A DNA stretch of 8,135 nt from Halothiobacillus neapolitanus (GCA_020722165.1 DYLI01000073.1:1-8135), one strand, 5' to 3'; positions 1 to 6,584 are shown, counted from the first letter of the stretch. Program-made: numbers and translations. Notes: a model not told the origin generated them from the letters alone.

Positions 1-1294
1 CCTTGTGCTCTTTCGCCCATTCGATGGGGTCGGCACCGGCTTTCCAGCACTCATACGATTGACGCAAGGAGATTGCGCCCGCTGCTGGGCTGTCGATATG
101 GCCGTAAGAACCGCCACCTGCGGTGTTGATGACGTTGCCGTGGCCGAGGTTCTCGAAGAAGCCTGGCAGGCGCAGCGCGTTCATGCCGCCGGAGATGATC
201 GGCGTGGTGGGCTTCATGCCGAACCATTTCTGGAAGTAGACCGGACCTTGCGCTTCGTCGCGTTCGATCATGTAGGCGATGTTGCGGTCGTCGCCTTCGC
301 CTTCCATCTTGCCGTAGCCCATGGTGCCGACGTGGATACCCGACGCTCCTTGCAGACGGGAGAGTTTCGCCAGAACAAACGCGGTGTAACCACGCTTGGC
401 CGATGGCGAAGTAATCATGCCGTGACCGGCGCGGTGGTAGTGCAGGTACTGGCTTGGGTATTGACGACGGGCGGTGGTAATCATGCCGGGGCCGCCCACG
501 AAACCATCGACCAGGAAGGCCAGCTTGTCAGCATCGGAACCGAAGGTTTCCAGCGCGAAGTCGGCGCGAGCGCACATCTCAAAGTGGTCGTCAGCAGTGA
601 TGTTCATGGAGAACAGTTTGGCTTGACCGGTTTCGTCTTGCGCACGCTTCATGGAGTCATACACCATCGGCAGCACTTTCTTCAGCGGGCAGAACACCTG
701 GTTGCCTTGCGGCTCGTCGTTCTTGATAAAGTCGCCGCCCAACCAGAATTGGTAGGCCGCTGCTGCGAAGGGCTCAGGACGCAAGCCGAGCTTCGGCTTG
801 ATGATAGTGCCGGAAATGTAGCCGCCATCCTTGACTGGACGACCGAGGATGCGCCATAGGTCAGAGATATCTTTCGCCGGGCCGTCGAACAGTTGGATGG
901 CGCGATCGGGTACGTAGAAGTCGATCATCTTGGCGTGTTCGATGTCGCCCATGCCTTGGTTGTTGCCAATCGCGCAGGTCAGGAAGGAGACGATCATCAT
1001 GCGACCGTCGATCACGTTGCGGTCGAACAAATCAATCGGATACGCGATGCGCATATCTTCGGTGGCTTCGTCGATGTGGTACACCAGCGCGTCAACACCC
1101 TTGGTGAAGTCGTCGGTGGTTGACACTTCCACGTTGGTGCCAGTGGACGACTCCGCCGCGAAGTGCGCTGCGGCTTCCAGATAGCCGTGACCGGCTTTCG
1201 GCTTCATTTGGTAGGCGACGAGAATGTGCTTGCCACCGGCGATCAGGTCTTCTTCTTTCAGACTCAGATCGGCGTAACGATTGGATTGATCCAT
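1..1294 (-). CDS. cbbM: Form II RuBisCO large subunit, CbbM (C-terminus off window)
   Basis: This is ribulose-1,5-bisphosphate carboxylase/oxygenase of form II, which fixes CO2 onto RuBP in the Calvin cycle and works as a large-subunit-only enzyme. My translation of the minus strand from the ATG at 1292-1294 gives 431 uninterrupted residues before the window ends. Family active-site residues fall at the same numbers as in the Rhodospirillum rubrum enzyme: Lys166 in SGTIIKPK, the carbamylated Lys191 followed by Asp193-Glu194 in GGDFIKNDEP, His287 in YHRAGHG, loop-6 Lys329 in GTMGYGKMEGE, and Ser368 in ISGGMNALRLPG. Form II proteins run about 460 residues, so roughly 30 C-terminal residues are missing. 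The start is supported by AGGAG at 1301-1305, six bases upstream. The gene is divergent from cbbR, the usual arrangement for CbbR-activated RuBisCO genes. Identity is near certain; whether cbbQ/cbbO follow lies outside the window. Confidence 0.97.
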   Translation of the reverse strand, partial: MDQSNRYADLSLKEEDLIAGGKHILVAYQMKPKAGHGYLEAAAHFAAESSTGTNVEVSTTDDFTKGVDALVYHIDEATEDMRIAYPIDLFDRNVIDGRMMIVSFLTCAIGNNQGMGDIEHAKMIDFYVPDRAIQLFDGPAKDISDLWRILGRPVKDGGYISGTIIKPKLGLRPEPFAAAAYQFWLGGDFIKNDEPQGNQVFCPLKKVLPMVYDSMKRAQDETGQAKLFSMNITADDHFEMCARADFALETFGSDADKLAFLVDGFVGGPGMITTARRQYPSQYLHYHRAGHGMITSPSAKRGYTAFVLAKLSRLQGASGIHVGTMGYGKMEGEGDDRNIAYMIERDEAQGPVYFQKWFGMKPTTPIISGGMNALRLPGFFENLGHGNVINTAGGGSYGHIDSPAAGAISLRQSYECWKAGADPIEWAKEHK

Positions 1295-1300
1295 GATGCT

Positions 1301-1305
1301 CTCCT
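1301..1305 (-). promoter_or_regulatory. Ribosome binding site of cbbM
   Basis: AGGAG on the minus strand lies six bases upstream of the ATG at 1292-1294. It fixes the cbbM start and agrees with the N-terminus MDQSNRYADL, which is typical of form II RuBisCO. Confidence 0.8.
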
Positions 1306-1329
1306 GTAAAGGGTGTAATAACGCAGTGG

Positions 1330-1349
1330 CCTTTGGGGTTGCCCTAAGG
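1330..1349 (-). promoter_or_regulatory. Hairpin in the cbbM leader
   Basis: On the minus (cbbM) strand the sequence reads CCTTAGGG-CAAC-CCCAAAGG: two 8-base arms with one mismatch around a 4-base loop. It ends about 35 bases before the cbbM start codon and leaves the AGGAG ribosome site at 1301-1305 free. It could stabilise the transcript, attenuate it, or be incidental. There is no T-run after it, so it does not look like a simple intrinsic terminator. Confidence 0.4.
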
Positions 1350-1373
1350 TTTGCGTACTCTACCCCTCGCCAT

Positions 1374-1403
1374 GTATAAGTGATATTCGTATATTCTGAT
1401 AAA
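1374..1403. promoter_or_regulatory. Probable CbbR operator: AT-rich repeat cluster
   Basis: Two adjoining 15-bp blocks, GTATAAGTGATATTC at 1374-1388 and GTATATTCTGATAAA at 1389-1403, share the start GTATA. ATATTC occurs at 1383-1388 and 1391-1396, eight bases apart, and TGATA occurs at 1381-1385 and 1397-1401. LysR-type regulators recognise AT-rich T-N11-A type sites, often arranged as neighbouring subsites. The position between cbbM and cbbR makes CbbR the natural ligand. The repeats are read directly; binding is inferred. Confidence 0.55.
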
Positions 1404-1420
1404 AACCATCAGGGCTACTT

Positions 1421-2371
1421 ATGATTCACCTTACCCTGCGCCAGCTTCAATTGTTTGATGCGGTTGCGCGCCATTTGAGCTTTTCGCGTGCTTCCGGCGA
1501 GCTGCATTTATCGCAGCCTGCCGTGTCAATGCAGATCAAGCAATTGGAAGAAGCCGTGGGTATGCCCTTGTTTGAGCAGGTGGGGAAAAAGATTTTCCTC
1601 ACCGATGCCGGGCGTGAGGTGCAGCGCAGTAGTCAGGAAATTGCGCAAAATTTGCTTGATCTTGAAGCTGCTCTAGCCGATTTGCAGGGCTTGAAATCCG
1701 GGCGGCTGACGGTCGGCGTGGTCAGTACCGCCAGCGTGTTCGCCACGCGCCTGATGGCACACTATCGCAAGCTCCAGCCCGAAGTGCAGCTCACCCTGAA
1801 CGTAGTCAATCGTGAGACGTTATTGCATCAATTGGCACACAACGAAACCGATCTAGCGATTATGGGGCAACCGCCGCAAGGGCGTGATTTGTCATCCCAA
1901 GCCTTTATGCGCAACCCTTTGGTACTTGTCGCCGCGATCAATCATCCACTGGCGGGCGAGCGCGCCATCCCATTTAGCCGCCTTGCCGGACAACCCTTGC
2001 TCGGGCGCGAGCCCGGTTCGGGCACGCGCAGCGCCATGGAGGCGATTTTCCGTAAACATGGCATAAGCCTGACCCCGGCGATGGAAATGAATAACAACGA
2101 AGCCATCAAACAGGCCGTCGAGGTTGGCCTGGGGTTGGGCGTGGTGTCGTTGCACACCGTGGAGCATGAGCTACGCGCCGGGCGTATGGTGGCGCTGGAT
2201 GTGGAAGGCTTTCCGATTATGCGCGACTGGTATTTGGTCTATCGCCAGGGCAAACGCCTGTCGCCCGCCGCGCAGTCGTTCCGCGATTTTGTGCTGGCGC
2301 AGGGCGCGCAGATGGAGCCCGATGTCCTGCATACACTTAAAGCCTGCATGTTGATAAGAACATCCGCTTGA
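1421..2371 (+). CDS. cbbR: LysR-type transcriptional regulator, CbbR
   Basis: A 316-residue LysR-family DNA-binding regulator, the usual length for CbbR proteins. The N-terminal winged helix-turn-helix covers about residues 5-64, with the recognition-helix region SRASGELHLSQPAVSMQIKQ (22-41) and the wing ending FLTDAGREV. A linker helix follows, then a two-lobed effector-binding domain from about residue 94 (GRLTVGVVSTASVFATRLM) to about 300. CbbR proteins sense Calvin-cycle or redox metabolites and activate cbb genes; the effector cannot be told from the sequence. The CbbR assignment rests mainly on divergent placement next to cbbM, 126 bp apart, and on the overall resemblance of the protein. 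The start is the first ATG of the frame, with AGGG at 1411-1414. The gene converges on the toxin gene at 2392, with 20 bp between and no clear terminator hairpin. Another LysR-family role is possible but much less likely. Confidence 0.92.
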   Translation: MIHLTLRQLQLFDAVARHLSFSRASGELHLSQPAVSMQIKQLEEAVGMPLFEQVGKKIFLTDAGREVQRSSQEIAQNLLDLEAALADLQGLKSGRLTVGVVSTASVFATRLMAHYRKLQPEVQLTLNVVNRETLLHQLAHNETDLAIMGQPPQGRDLSSQAFMRNPLVLVAAINHPLAGERAIPFSRLAGQPLLGREPGSGTRSAMEAIFRKHGISLTPAMEMNNNEAIKQAVEVGLGLGVVSLHTVEHELRAGRMVALDVEGFPIMRDWYLVYRQGKRLSPAAQSFRDFVLAQGAQMEPDVLHTLKACMLIRTSA

Positions 2372-2391
2372 AAACTGCGATAGTTGACTGC

Positions 2392-2757
2392 TTACTCGTT
2401 GCGCAGCTCAATCAACTGGCTACGTAAATCGGGAAGCGTCAGAAGTTGCTGGTCGTTAGTCAGCAATGTCGCATCACAGGCTATGGCACTGGCCGCGACC
2501 AAGGCATCTGGCAATTTAACGCGTCGCTGGCGGCGCAGGCGAATAGCCGTTTCACGCACGGTGGCATCCAATTCGACACGATGGAGAGCAGCCAGCAGTC
2601 CACGCCAGACAATTTCGTGCTCGGGCTGCATCTGCGGCCAAGAAAGCAATTCGATTTCGCTGATGACCGAATATGCGTAAAAGCCGAGCGGTAAGCCACT
2701 CGCCAGCTTGTCGCTTTGCAAATAGATGAGGATGTTGGTATCGAGTAGATATTTCAC
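2392..2757 (-). CDS. vapC: VapC-type toxin, PIN-domain ribonuclease
   Basis: A small PIN-domain protein of 121 residues, typical for VapC toxins, which cleave RNA (often tRNA or rRNA) using Mg2+ held by acidic residues. Counting from the GTG at 2755-2757, the N-terminal strand reads MKYLLDTNILIYL with Asp6. Further acidic residues are Glu34/Glu36 in SVISEIELL, Asp84 in KLPDALVAASA, and Asp102 in LLTNDQQL, so the full PIN set is present. Two GTG starts are possible, at 2763 and 2757. I prefer 2757 because it gives the standard N-terminus and a 4-base GTGA overlap with the antitoxin stop. There is no good Shine-Dalgarno before either, so translation probably depends on coupling to the antitoxin. 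It is the second gene of a toxin-antitoxin pair, with ssb upstream on the same strand. The family is clear; the RNA target is unknown. Confidence 0.88.
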   Translation of the reverse strand: MKYLLDTNILIYLQSDKLASGLPLGFYAYSVISEIELLSWPQMQPEHEIVWRGLLAALHRVELDATVRETAIRLRRQRRVKLPDALVAASAIACDATLLTNDQQLLTLPDLRSQLIELRNE

Positions 2758-2996
2758 GGCCACTCGCTATCGCGAATCTGTCGTTGATAGGCCACGCCGT
2801 CCTCAGGAAAGCCCGTTGCCACGCCAATGAACTGGGCAAGATCATGCGCAGGATCAATGTGTGGCCAATCGGCTGTTGGCGCAGTGACTCTTGCCTTGCG
2901 TGCGAGGTATTCCACAAAATCAAGAACAACGGCTTGGCGCTGTTCATCAAGCTGGTGCAGCCGTTCAACGATGGCGATTTCGATGGCGGTACTCAT
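2754..2996 (-). CDS. Antitoxin of the PIN toxin, VapB/DUF2281-like
   Basis: An 80-residue protein directly upstream of, and overlapping, the PIN toxin. The N-terminal half, MSTAIEIAIVERLHQLDEQR then AVVLDFVEYLARKARV, resembles the DUF2281/VapB-like antitoxins, whose N-terminus mediates dimerisation and DNA binding. The C-terminal half ends PEDGVAYQRQIRDSEWP, with the Gln-Arg and terminal Trp pattern common in antitoxins that wrap around PIN toxins. By family logic it neutralises the toxin and represses its own operon. The start at 2994-2996 is chosen because AGGAG at 3004-3008 lies seven bases upstream. An in-frame ATG at 3027-3029 would add eleven residues (MSLRPDSRSIA) but has no ribosome site I can see. 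The family call is from sequence resemblance and gene order; I cannot run a profile search. Confidence 0.8.
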   Translation of the reverse strand: MSTAIEIAIVERLHQLDEQRQAVVLDFVEYLARKARVTAPTADWPHIDPAHDLAQFIGVATGFPEDGVAYQRQIRDSEWP

Positions 2997-3003
2997 AGCA
3001 ATG

Positions 3004-3008
3004 CTCCT
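3004..3008 (-). promoter_or_regulatory. Ribosome binding site deciding the antitoxin start
   Basis: AGGAG on the minus strand, seven bases before the ATG at 2994-2996. It argues against the in-frame ATG at 3027-3029. It lies in the 39-bp gap after the ssb stop codon, so the toxin-antitoxin pair could be translated from an ssb read-through transcript. Confidence 0.7.
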
Positions 3009-3035
3009 CGAATCAGGGCGTAAGCTCATAAAAAC

Positions 3036-3545
3036 TTAAAACGGAATATCGTCCTCTTCAAACCCGCCACCCCAGCTTGAGTCCTGCGCTGCTGGGGCTT
3101 GTGGGCGAGCATCGGGCTGTGGGCGTGAGGCACTTGGCGCAGGTGCGGCGCGCGGTGCGCTGCGTTGTGGCTCATCAAAGCTGCTATCCGAGGAACCGCT
3201 ACCGCTTGGACGACCACCGAGCATTTGCATATCGCTGGCGACAATTTCGGTGCTGTATTGATCGACACCTTCCTTGTTTTGCCATTTGCGGGTGCGCAGT
3301 GCGCCTTCGATATACACCTGCTGGCCTTTGCGCAGGTATTCGGCACCGATTTCCGCCAATTTGTTGAATAGCACCACGCGATGCCATTCGGTAGACTCTT
3401 TTTTCTCGCCAGTCTGCTTGTCCTTCCATTGCTCGGAGGTGGCAAGGTTCAAATTGGTGACCGCGCCGCCGCTCGGCATGTAGCGGGTTTCCGGATCGCG
3501 CCCCAAGGTGCCTACTAAAATGACTTTATTGATTCCACGCGCCAT
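3036..3545 (-). CDS. ssb: Single-stranded DNA-binding protein
   Basis: SSB coats single-stranded DNA during replication, recombination and repair, and recruits partners through its acidic tail. The product is 169 residues, close to the roughly 178 of Escherichia coli SSB. The OB fold spans about residues 1-112, with the DNA-stacking aromatics at the same numbers as in E. coli: Trp40, Trp54, Phe60 and Trp88. A flexible Gly/Ser/Pro/Ala/Gln-rich linker follows, then the tip EEDDIPF, the conserved protein-docking peptide. The start ATG (3543-3545) has AAGGGG at 3553-3558, seven bases upstream. It is divergent from uvrA, a pairing found in many proteobacteria, and lies 39 bp upstream of the antitoxin gene on the same strand, so read-through into that pair is plausible. 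Nothing in the protein looks damaged. Confidence 0.97.
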   Translation of the reverse strand: MARGINKVILVGTLGRDPETRYMPSGGAVTNLNLATSEQWKDKQTGEKKESTEWHRVVLFNKLAEIGAEYLRKGQQVYIEGALRTRKWQNKEGVDQYSTEIVASDMQMLGGRPSGSGSSDSSFDEPQRSAPRAAPAPSASRPQPDARPQAPAAQDSSWGGGFEEDDIPF

Positions 3546-3647
3546 GCTCTTTCCCCTTAATCATGTCGGCCTGCAACACTCTGCACGCCTTTTGCCTTTG
3601 ATGCGCGGTATATTACCGCACTTCACGACTTTGCAGACTGCCCACCA
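3546..3647. promoter_or_regulatory. Divergent ssb/uvrA promoter region
   Basis: A 102-bp spacer between the ssb and uvrA start codons. In E. coli this divergent pair is under LexA (SOS) control. I looked for the enterobacterial CTG-N10-CAG box and found none that is complete. The main structure is the palindrome at 3605-3619. No confident -35/-10 pair could be assigned in either direction. Confidence 0.6.
3605..3619. promoter_or_regulatory. Perfect 15-bp palindrome, candidate operator
   Basis: GCGGTA-TAT-TACCGC: six-base arms, perfectly complementary, around a three-base centre. It lies about 60 bp upstream of the ssb start and 28 bp upstream of the uvrA start. The centre TATATT could double as a -10 element for uvrA, so a bound dimer would block the promoter. 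It is too short and lacks the T-run expected of a terminator. Confidence 0.45.
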
Positions 3648-6488
3648 ATGAGCACCCGTTTTATCCGCATACGCGGCGCACGCACCCATAACCTCAAGAA
3701 CATTGACCTCGACATCCCACGCGACAAGCTCACGGTATTGACCGGCCTGTCGGGTTCGGGCAAGTCATCCTTGGCGTTTGATACGATCTTTGCCGAAGGC
3801 CAGCGCCGCTATGTCGAATCGCTTTCGGCCTATGCGCGCCAGTTTTTGTCGATGATGGACAAGCCGGATGTGGATTTGATCGAGGGTTTGTCGCCGGCGA
3901 TTGCGATTGAGCAAAAAACCACCTCGCACAATCCGCGTTCGACCGTGGGCACGGTGACGGAAATTTACGATTATCTGCGCCTGTTGTTTGCGCGTGCCGG
4001 TACGCCGCATTGCCCCGATCACGACCTGCCTTTGCAAGCGCAGACGGTCAGCCAGATGGTCGATCATGTGCTGGCCTTGCCCGAAGAATCGCGCTTGATG
4101 CTGCTCGCGCCGGTGATTCATGCACGCAAGGGCGAATATCGCCGTTTGTTTGACACGCTGCGCGGGCAGGGATTTTTGCGCGTGCGGGTGAATGGCGTGG
4201 TGATGGAGCTGGACGACGTGCCGGAGCTGGATGCCAAGTCCAAGCATACGGTCGAGGTGGTGGTGGATCGCTTCAAAGTGCGGCCGGATGCGGCGCAACG
4301 CCTGGCGGAGTCGTTTGAAACCGCACTGAATCTGGCCGAAGGCGTGGCGAAAGTGGTGAGCATGGCCGCAGAAGGTGAAACGATGGGCAACATCGACATG
4401 ACCTTTTCCGCGCGCCACGCCTGCCCGGTGTGCGGCTTTTCGCTCACCGAACTTGAGCCGCGCATGTTCTCGTTCAACAACCCGCAGGGTGCGTGCCCAA
4501 CCTGTGACGGCATCGGCATTCAAAGCTTCATGGATCCGGCCAAAGTGGTGGGGCATCCCGAATTATCCCTGGCGGGCGGGGCGATTCGAGGCTGGGATCG
4601 ACGCAATGCTTATTTCTTTGCCATTATCCAAAGCCTGGCCGCGCATTATGGTTTTGACCCGGAAACACCCTGGCAAGAGCTGACGCAGCAGGCGCGTGAT
4701 GTGGTGTTGCACGGCTCCGGCAAGGTCAAAATCGAATTTAACTATATCGGCGAACGCGGCAAAACGAACACTAAAAGTCACACATTTGAAGGTGTGTTGC
4801 CCAATATGCAGCGCCGTTATCGTGAGAGCGATAGCCTGGCGGTGCGCGAGGAGCTGGCCAAATACCTGTCCGAACAACCCTGCCCCGACTGTGGCGGCGC
4901 GCGCATCAACCGCACCGCACGGCATGTGAAAGTCGGCGCGATGAATTTACCGTCGATCACGCGCCTGCCGGTCGATCAAGCCGCCAACTATTTTGCCAAC
5001 CTCGCCCTGCCCGGTCAGAAAGCCGAAATTGCCGAAAAAATCATTAAAGAAATTCACGCCCGCCTCGGCTTTCTGGTCAATGTCGGCCTGAATTATCTTT
5101 CACTGGATCGCAATGCCGACACGCTTTCCGGCGGCGAAGCGCAACGCATCCGTCTTGCCAGCCAGATTGGTTCCGGTCTGGTCGGCGTGACCTATATTCT
5201 GGACGAACCGTCCATTGGCCTGCACCAGCGCGACAACGACCGCCTGCTTGGCACACTCACCCGCCTGCGCGAATTGGGCAATACGGTCATCGTGGTTGAG
5301 CATGACGAAGACGCGATTCGCGCCGCCGATTTTGTGGTCGATATTGGCCCCGGCGCAGGCGTGCATGGCGGGCAGATTATCGCCTCCGGCACAGCGGATG
5401 AGATTGCCGCCAACCCGAACTCGCTCACCGGCGGTTATTTGAGCGGACGTTTGGCAATTCTGCCGCCGGAAAAACGGGTGCCGCGTGATGCGGAAAAACT
5501 GCTGGTGTTAGAAGGTGCCAGCGGCAACAACCTGCAAGGCGACCGGCTTGAAATCCCGGTCGGTCTGTTTACCTGCGTTACCGGCGTGTCTGGTTCGGGC
5601 AAGTCCACGCTGATTAACGACACGCTGTATAAAATCGCCGCGCAAGCATTGAACCGCGCCAGCACCACGCCCGCGCCGTTTGATGCAGTGCATGGCATGG
5701 AACATTTCGACAAGGTGATCGACATCGACCAAAGCCCGATTGGGCGCACGCCGCGCAGCAATCCGGCCACCTATACCGGCCTGTTCACGCCCATTCGTGA
5801 CCTGTTCGCTGGGGTTCCCGAATCACGCGCTCGCGGTTACGGGCCGGGGCGCTTTAGCTTCAACGTCAAGGGTGGGCGCTGTGAAGCCTGCGAAGGCGAC
5901 GGCATGTTGAAGGTCGAAATGCACTTTTTGCCCGATGTCTACGTCGAATGCGAGGTCTGCAAAGGCAAACGCTACAACCGCGAAACGCTGGATATTCGCT
6001 ACAAAGGCAAAACCATTGCCGATGTGCTGGCCATGACAGTGGAAGATGGCGTGGAGTTTTTCAGCGCCGTGCCAAGCTTGGCGCGCAAGCTGCAAACCTT
6101 GCAGGAAGTCGGCTTGGGCTATCTGCGCCTAGGGCAAAACGCGACTACGCTTTCCGGCGGCGAAGCGCAGCGCGTCAAGCTTGCCAAGGAGTTATCCAAA
6201 CGCGATACCGGACGCACGCTGTATATTCTGGACGAACCGACCACCGGTCTGCATTTTCATGATGTCGCCCAACTCTTGCGCGTGATTCATACCCTGCGCG
6301 ATCACGGCAACACGGTCGTAGTGATTGAACACAATCTGGACGTAATTAAAACCGCCGATTGGGTGATTGACCTGGGGCCGGAAGGCGGCAAGGGCGGCGG
6401 AAAAATCATTGCGCAAGGTACACCACTGGAGGTTTCCAAGGTTGCCGCATCGCATACCGGGCATTATTTGCAGCGCTTTTTTGCCTAA
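3648..6488 (+). CDS. uvrA: UvrA, excinuclease ABC subunit A
   Basis: UvrA is the damage-sensing ATPase of nucleotide excision repair; the dimer loads UvrB at lesions. The 946-residue product matches the E. coli length (940) and is complete. The first ABC module has Walker A GLSGSGKS (33-40), signature LSGGE (493-497) and Walker B YILDEP (Asp519, Glu520). The second has Walker A GVSGSGKST (646-654), LSGGE (835-839) and YILDEP (Asp862, Glu863). Zinc-binding cysteines are intact: Cys259/262/283/286, Cys412/415, and Cys745/748/768/771, the last set in CEACEGDG and CEVCKGKRYN. The start gives MSTRFIRIRGARTHNLKNID, aligned with the standard UvrA N-terminus, but no Shine-Dalgarno is visible before it. 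The gene diverges from ssb and converges on nadE, 96 bp from the nadE stop. Expression is probably damage-responsive by family, but no classical LexA box is seen. Confidence 0.98.
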   Translation: MSTRFIRIRGARTHNLKNIDLDIPRDKLTVLTGLSGSGKSSLAFDTIFAEGQRRYVESLSAYARQFLSMMDKPDVDLIEGLSPAIAIEQKTTSHNPRSTVGTVTEIYDYLRLLFARAGTPHCPDHDLPLQAQTVSQMVDHVLALPEESRLMLLAPVIHARKGEYRRLFDTLRGQGFLRVRVNGVVMELDDVPELDAKSKHTVEVVVDRFKVRPDAAQRLAESFETALNLAEGVAKVVSMAAEGETMGNIDMTFSARHACPVCGFSLTELEPRMFSFNNPQGACPTCDGIGIQSFMDPAKVVGHPELSLAGGAIRGWDRRNAYFFAIIQSLAAHYGFDPETPWQELTQQARDVVLHGSGKVKIEFNYIGERGKTNTKSHTFEGVLPNMQRRYRESDSLAVREELAKYLSEQPCPDCGGARINRTARHVKVGAMNLPSITRLPVDQAANYFANLALPGQKAEIAEKIIKEIHARLGFLVNVGLNYLSLDRNADTLSGGEAQRIRLASQIGSGLVGVTYILDEPSIGLHQRDNDRLLGTLTRLRELGNTVIVVEHDEDAIRAADFVVDIGPGAGVHGGQIIASGTADEIAANPNSLTGGYLSGRLAILPPEKRVPRDAEKLLVLEGASGNNLQGDRLEIPVGLFTCVTGVSGSGKSTLINDTLYKIAAQALNRASTTPAPFDAVHGMEHFDKVIDIDQSPIGRTPRSNPATYTGLFTPIRDLFAGVPESRARGYGPGRFSFNVKGGRCEACEGDGMLKVEMHFLPDVYVECEVCKGKRYNRETLDIRYKGKTIADVLAMTVEDGVEFFSAVPSLARKLQTLQEVGLGYLRLGQNATTLSGGEAQRVKLAKELSKRDTGRTLYILDEPTTGLHFHDVAQLLRVIHTLRDHGNTVVVIEHNLDVIKTADWVIDLGPEGGKGGGKIIAQGTPLEVSKVAASHTGHYLQRFFA

Positions 6489-6584
6489 ACGGAACGTGTA
6501 TGCGCGCAAGCAGGGACGAGGTGCACATGGGCGCAATTCCAACCCTCTGTGCGCTCCGTGCTCTCTGTGGCTAACCGGCCTCAG
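6489..6584. other. Convergent uvrA/nadE spacer
   Basis: These 96 bp separate the stop codons of two converging genes. I see no strong hairpin followed by a T-run for either strand. The only structure is the degenerate 9-bp triple repeat at 6545-6571. I see no small gene here that I can support. Confidence 0.6.
6545..6571. repeat. Three tandem degenerate 9-bp repeats
   Basis: CTCTGTGCG (6545-6553), CTCCGTGCT (6554-6562) and CTCTGTGGC (6563-6571) follow one another without gaps and share CTCYGTG. The block lies between the converging ends of uvrA and nadE. The function is unknown; it may be one copy of a dispersed intergenic repeat. Confidence 0.6.

Larger units (their letters stand above)
1295..1420. 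promoter_or_regulatory. Divergent cbbM/cbbR control region
   Basis: This 126-bp spacer separates the start codons of cbbM (leftward) and cbbR (rightward) and must hold both promoters. It has two parts: an AT-rich block at about 1373-1404 nearer cbbR, and a GC-richer stretch nearer cbbM that would be the cbbM leader. LysR-type regulators usually bind in such divergent spacers and both activate the target and repress themselves. I could not assign clear -35/-10 pairs; TATACA on the minus strand within the AT-rich block is a possible cbbM -10, but weak. cbbR has a modest AGGG at 1411-1414, six bases before its ATG. Confidence 0.75.

Noticed and set aside
5..859. Long plus-strand open frame of 284 codons at the left edge
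   Set aside because: It is antisense to cbbM, which is open across the whole stretch with every RuBisCO active-site residue intact. The plus-strand product is rich in His/Val/Ala and resembles no family I know.
2380..2420. Inverted repeat AGTTGA...TCAACT near the cbbR/toxin junction as a terminator
   Set aside because: Arms are only six bases with a loop of nearly 30 bases and no T-run, so it is too weak to call a terminator.
2552..2968. Minus-strand open frame of 138 codons across the toxin-antitoxin junction
   Set aside because: It overlaps both genes in another frame. The PIN motifs and antitoxin features, the AGGAG site and the stop/start overlap all support the two-gene reading.
3569..3586. 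Possible LexA box in the ssb/uvrA spacer (CTG near 3571 with downstream CTGCAC)
   Set aside because: The right half-site does not give CAG at the required CTG-N10-CAG spacing, and there is no AT-rich alternating core between the halves.
3765..4556. Minus-strand open frame of 263 codons inside uvrA
   Set aside because: It lies antisense to the conserved first ABC module and zinc region of UvrA. Its His/Arg-rich translation is typical of an antisense shadow in GC-rich DNA.
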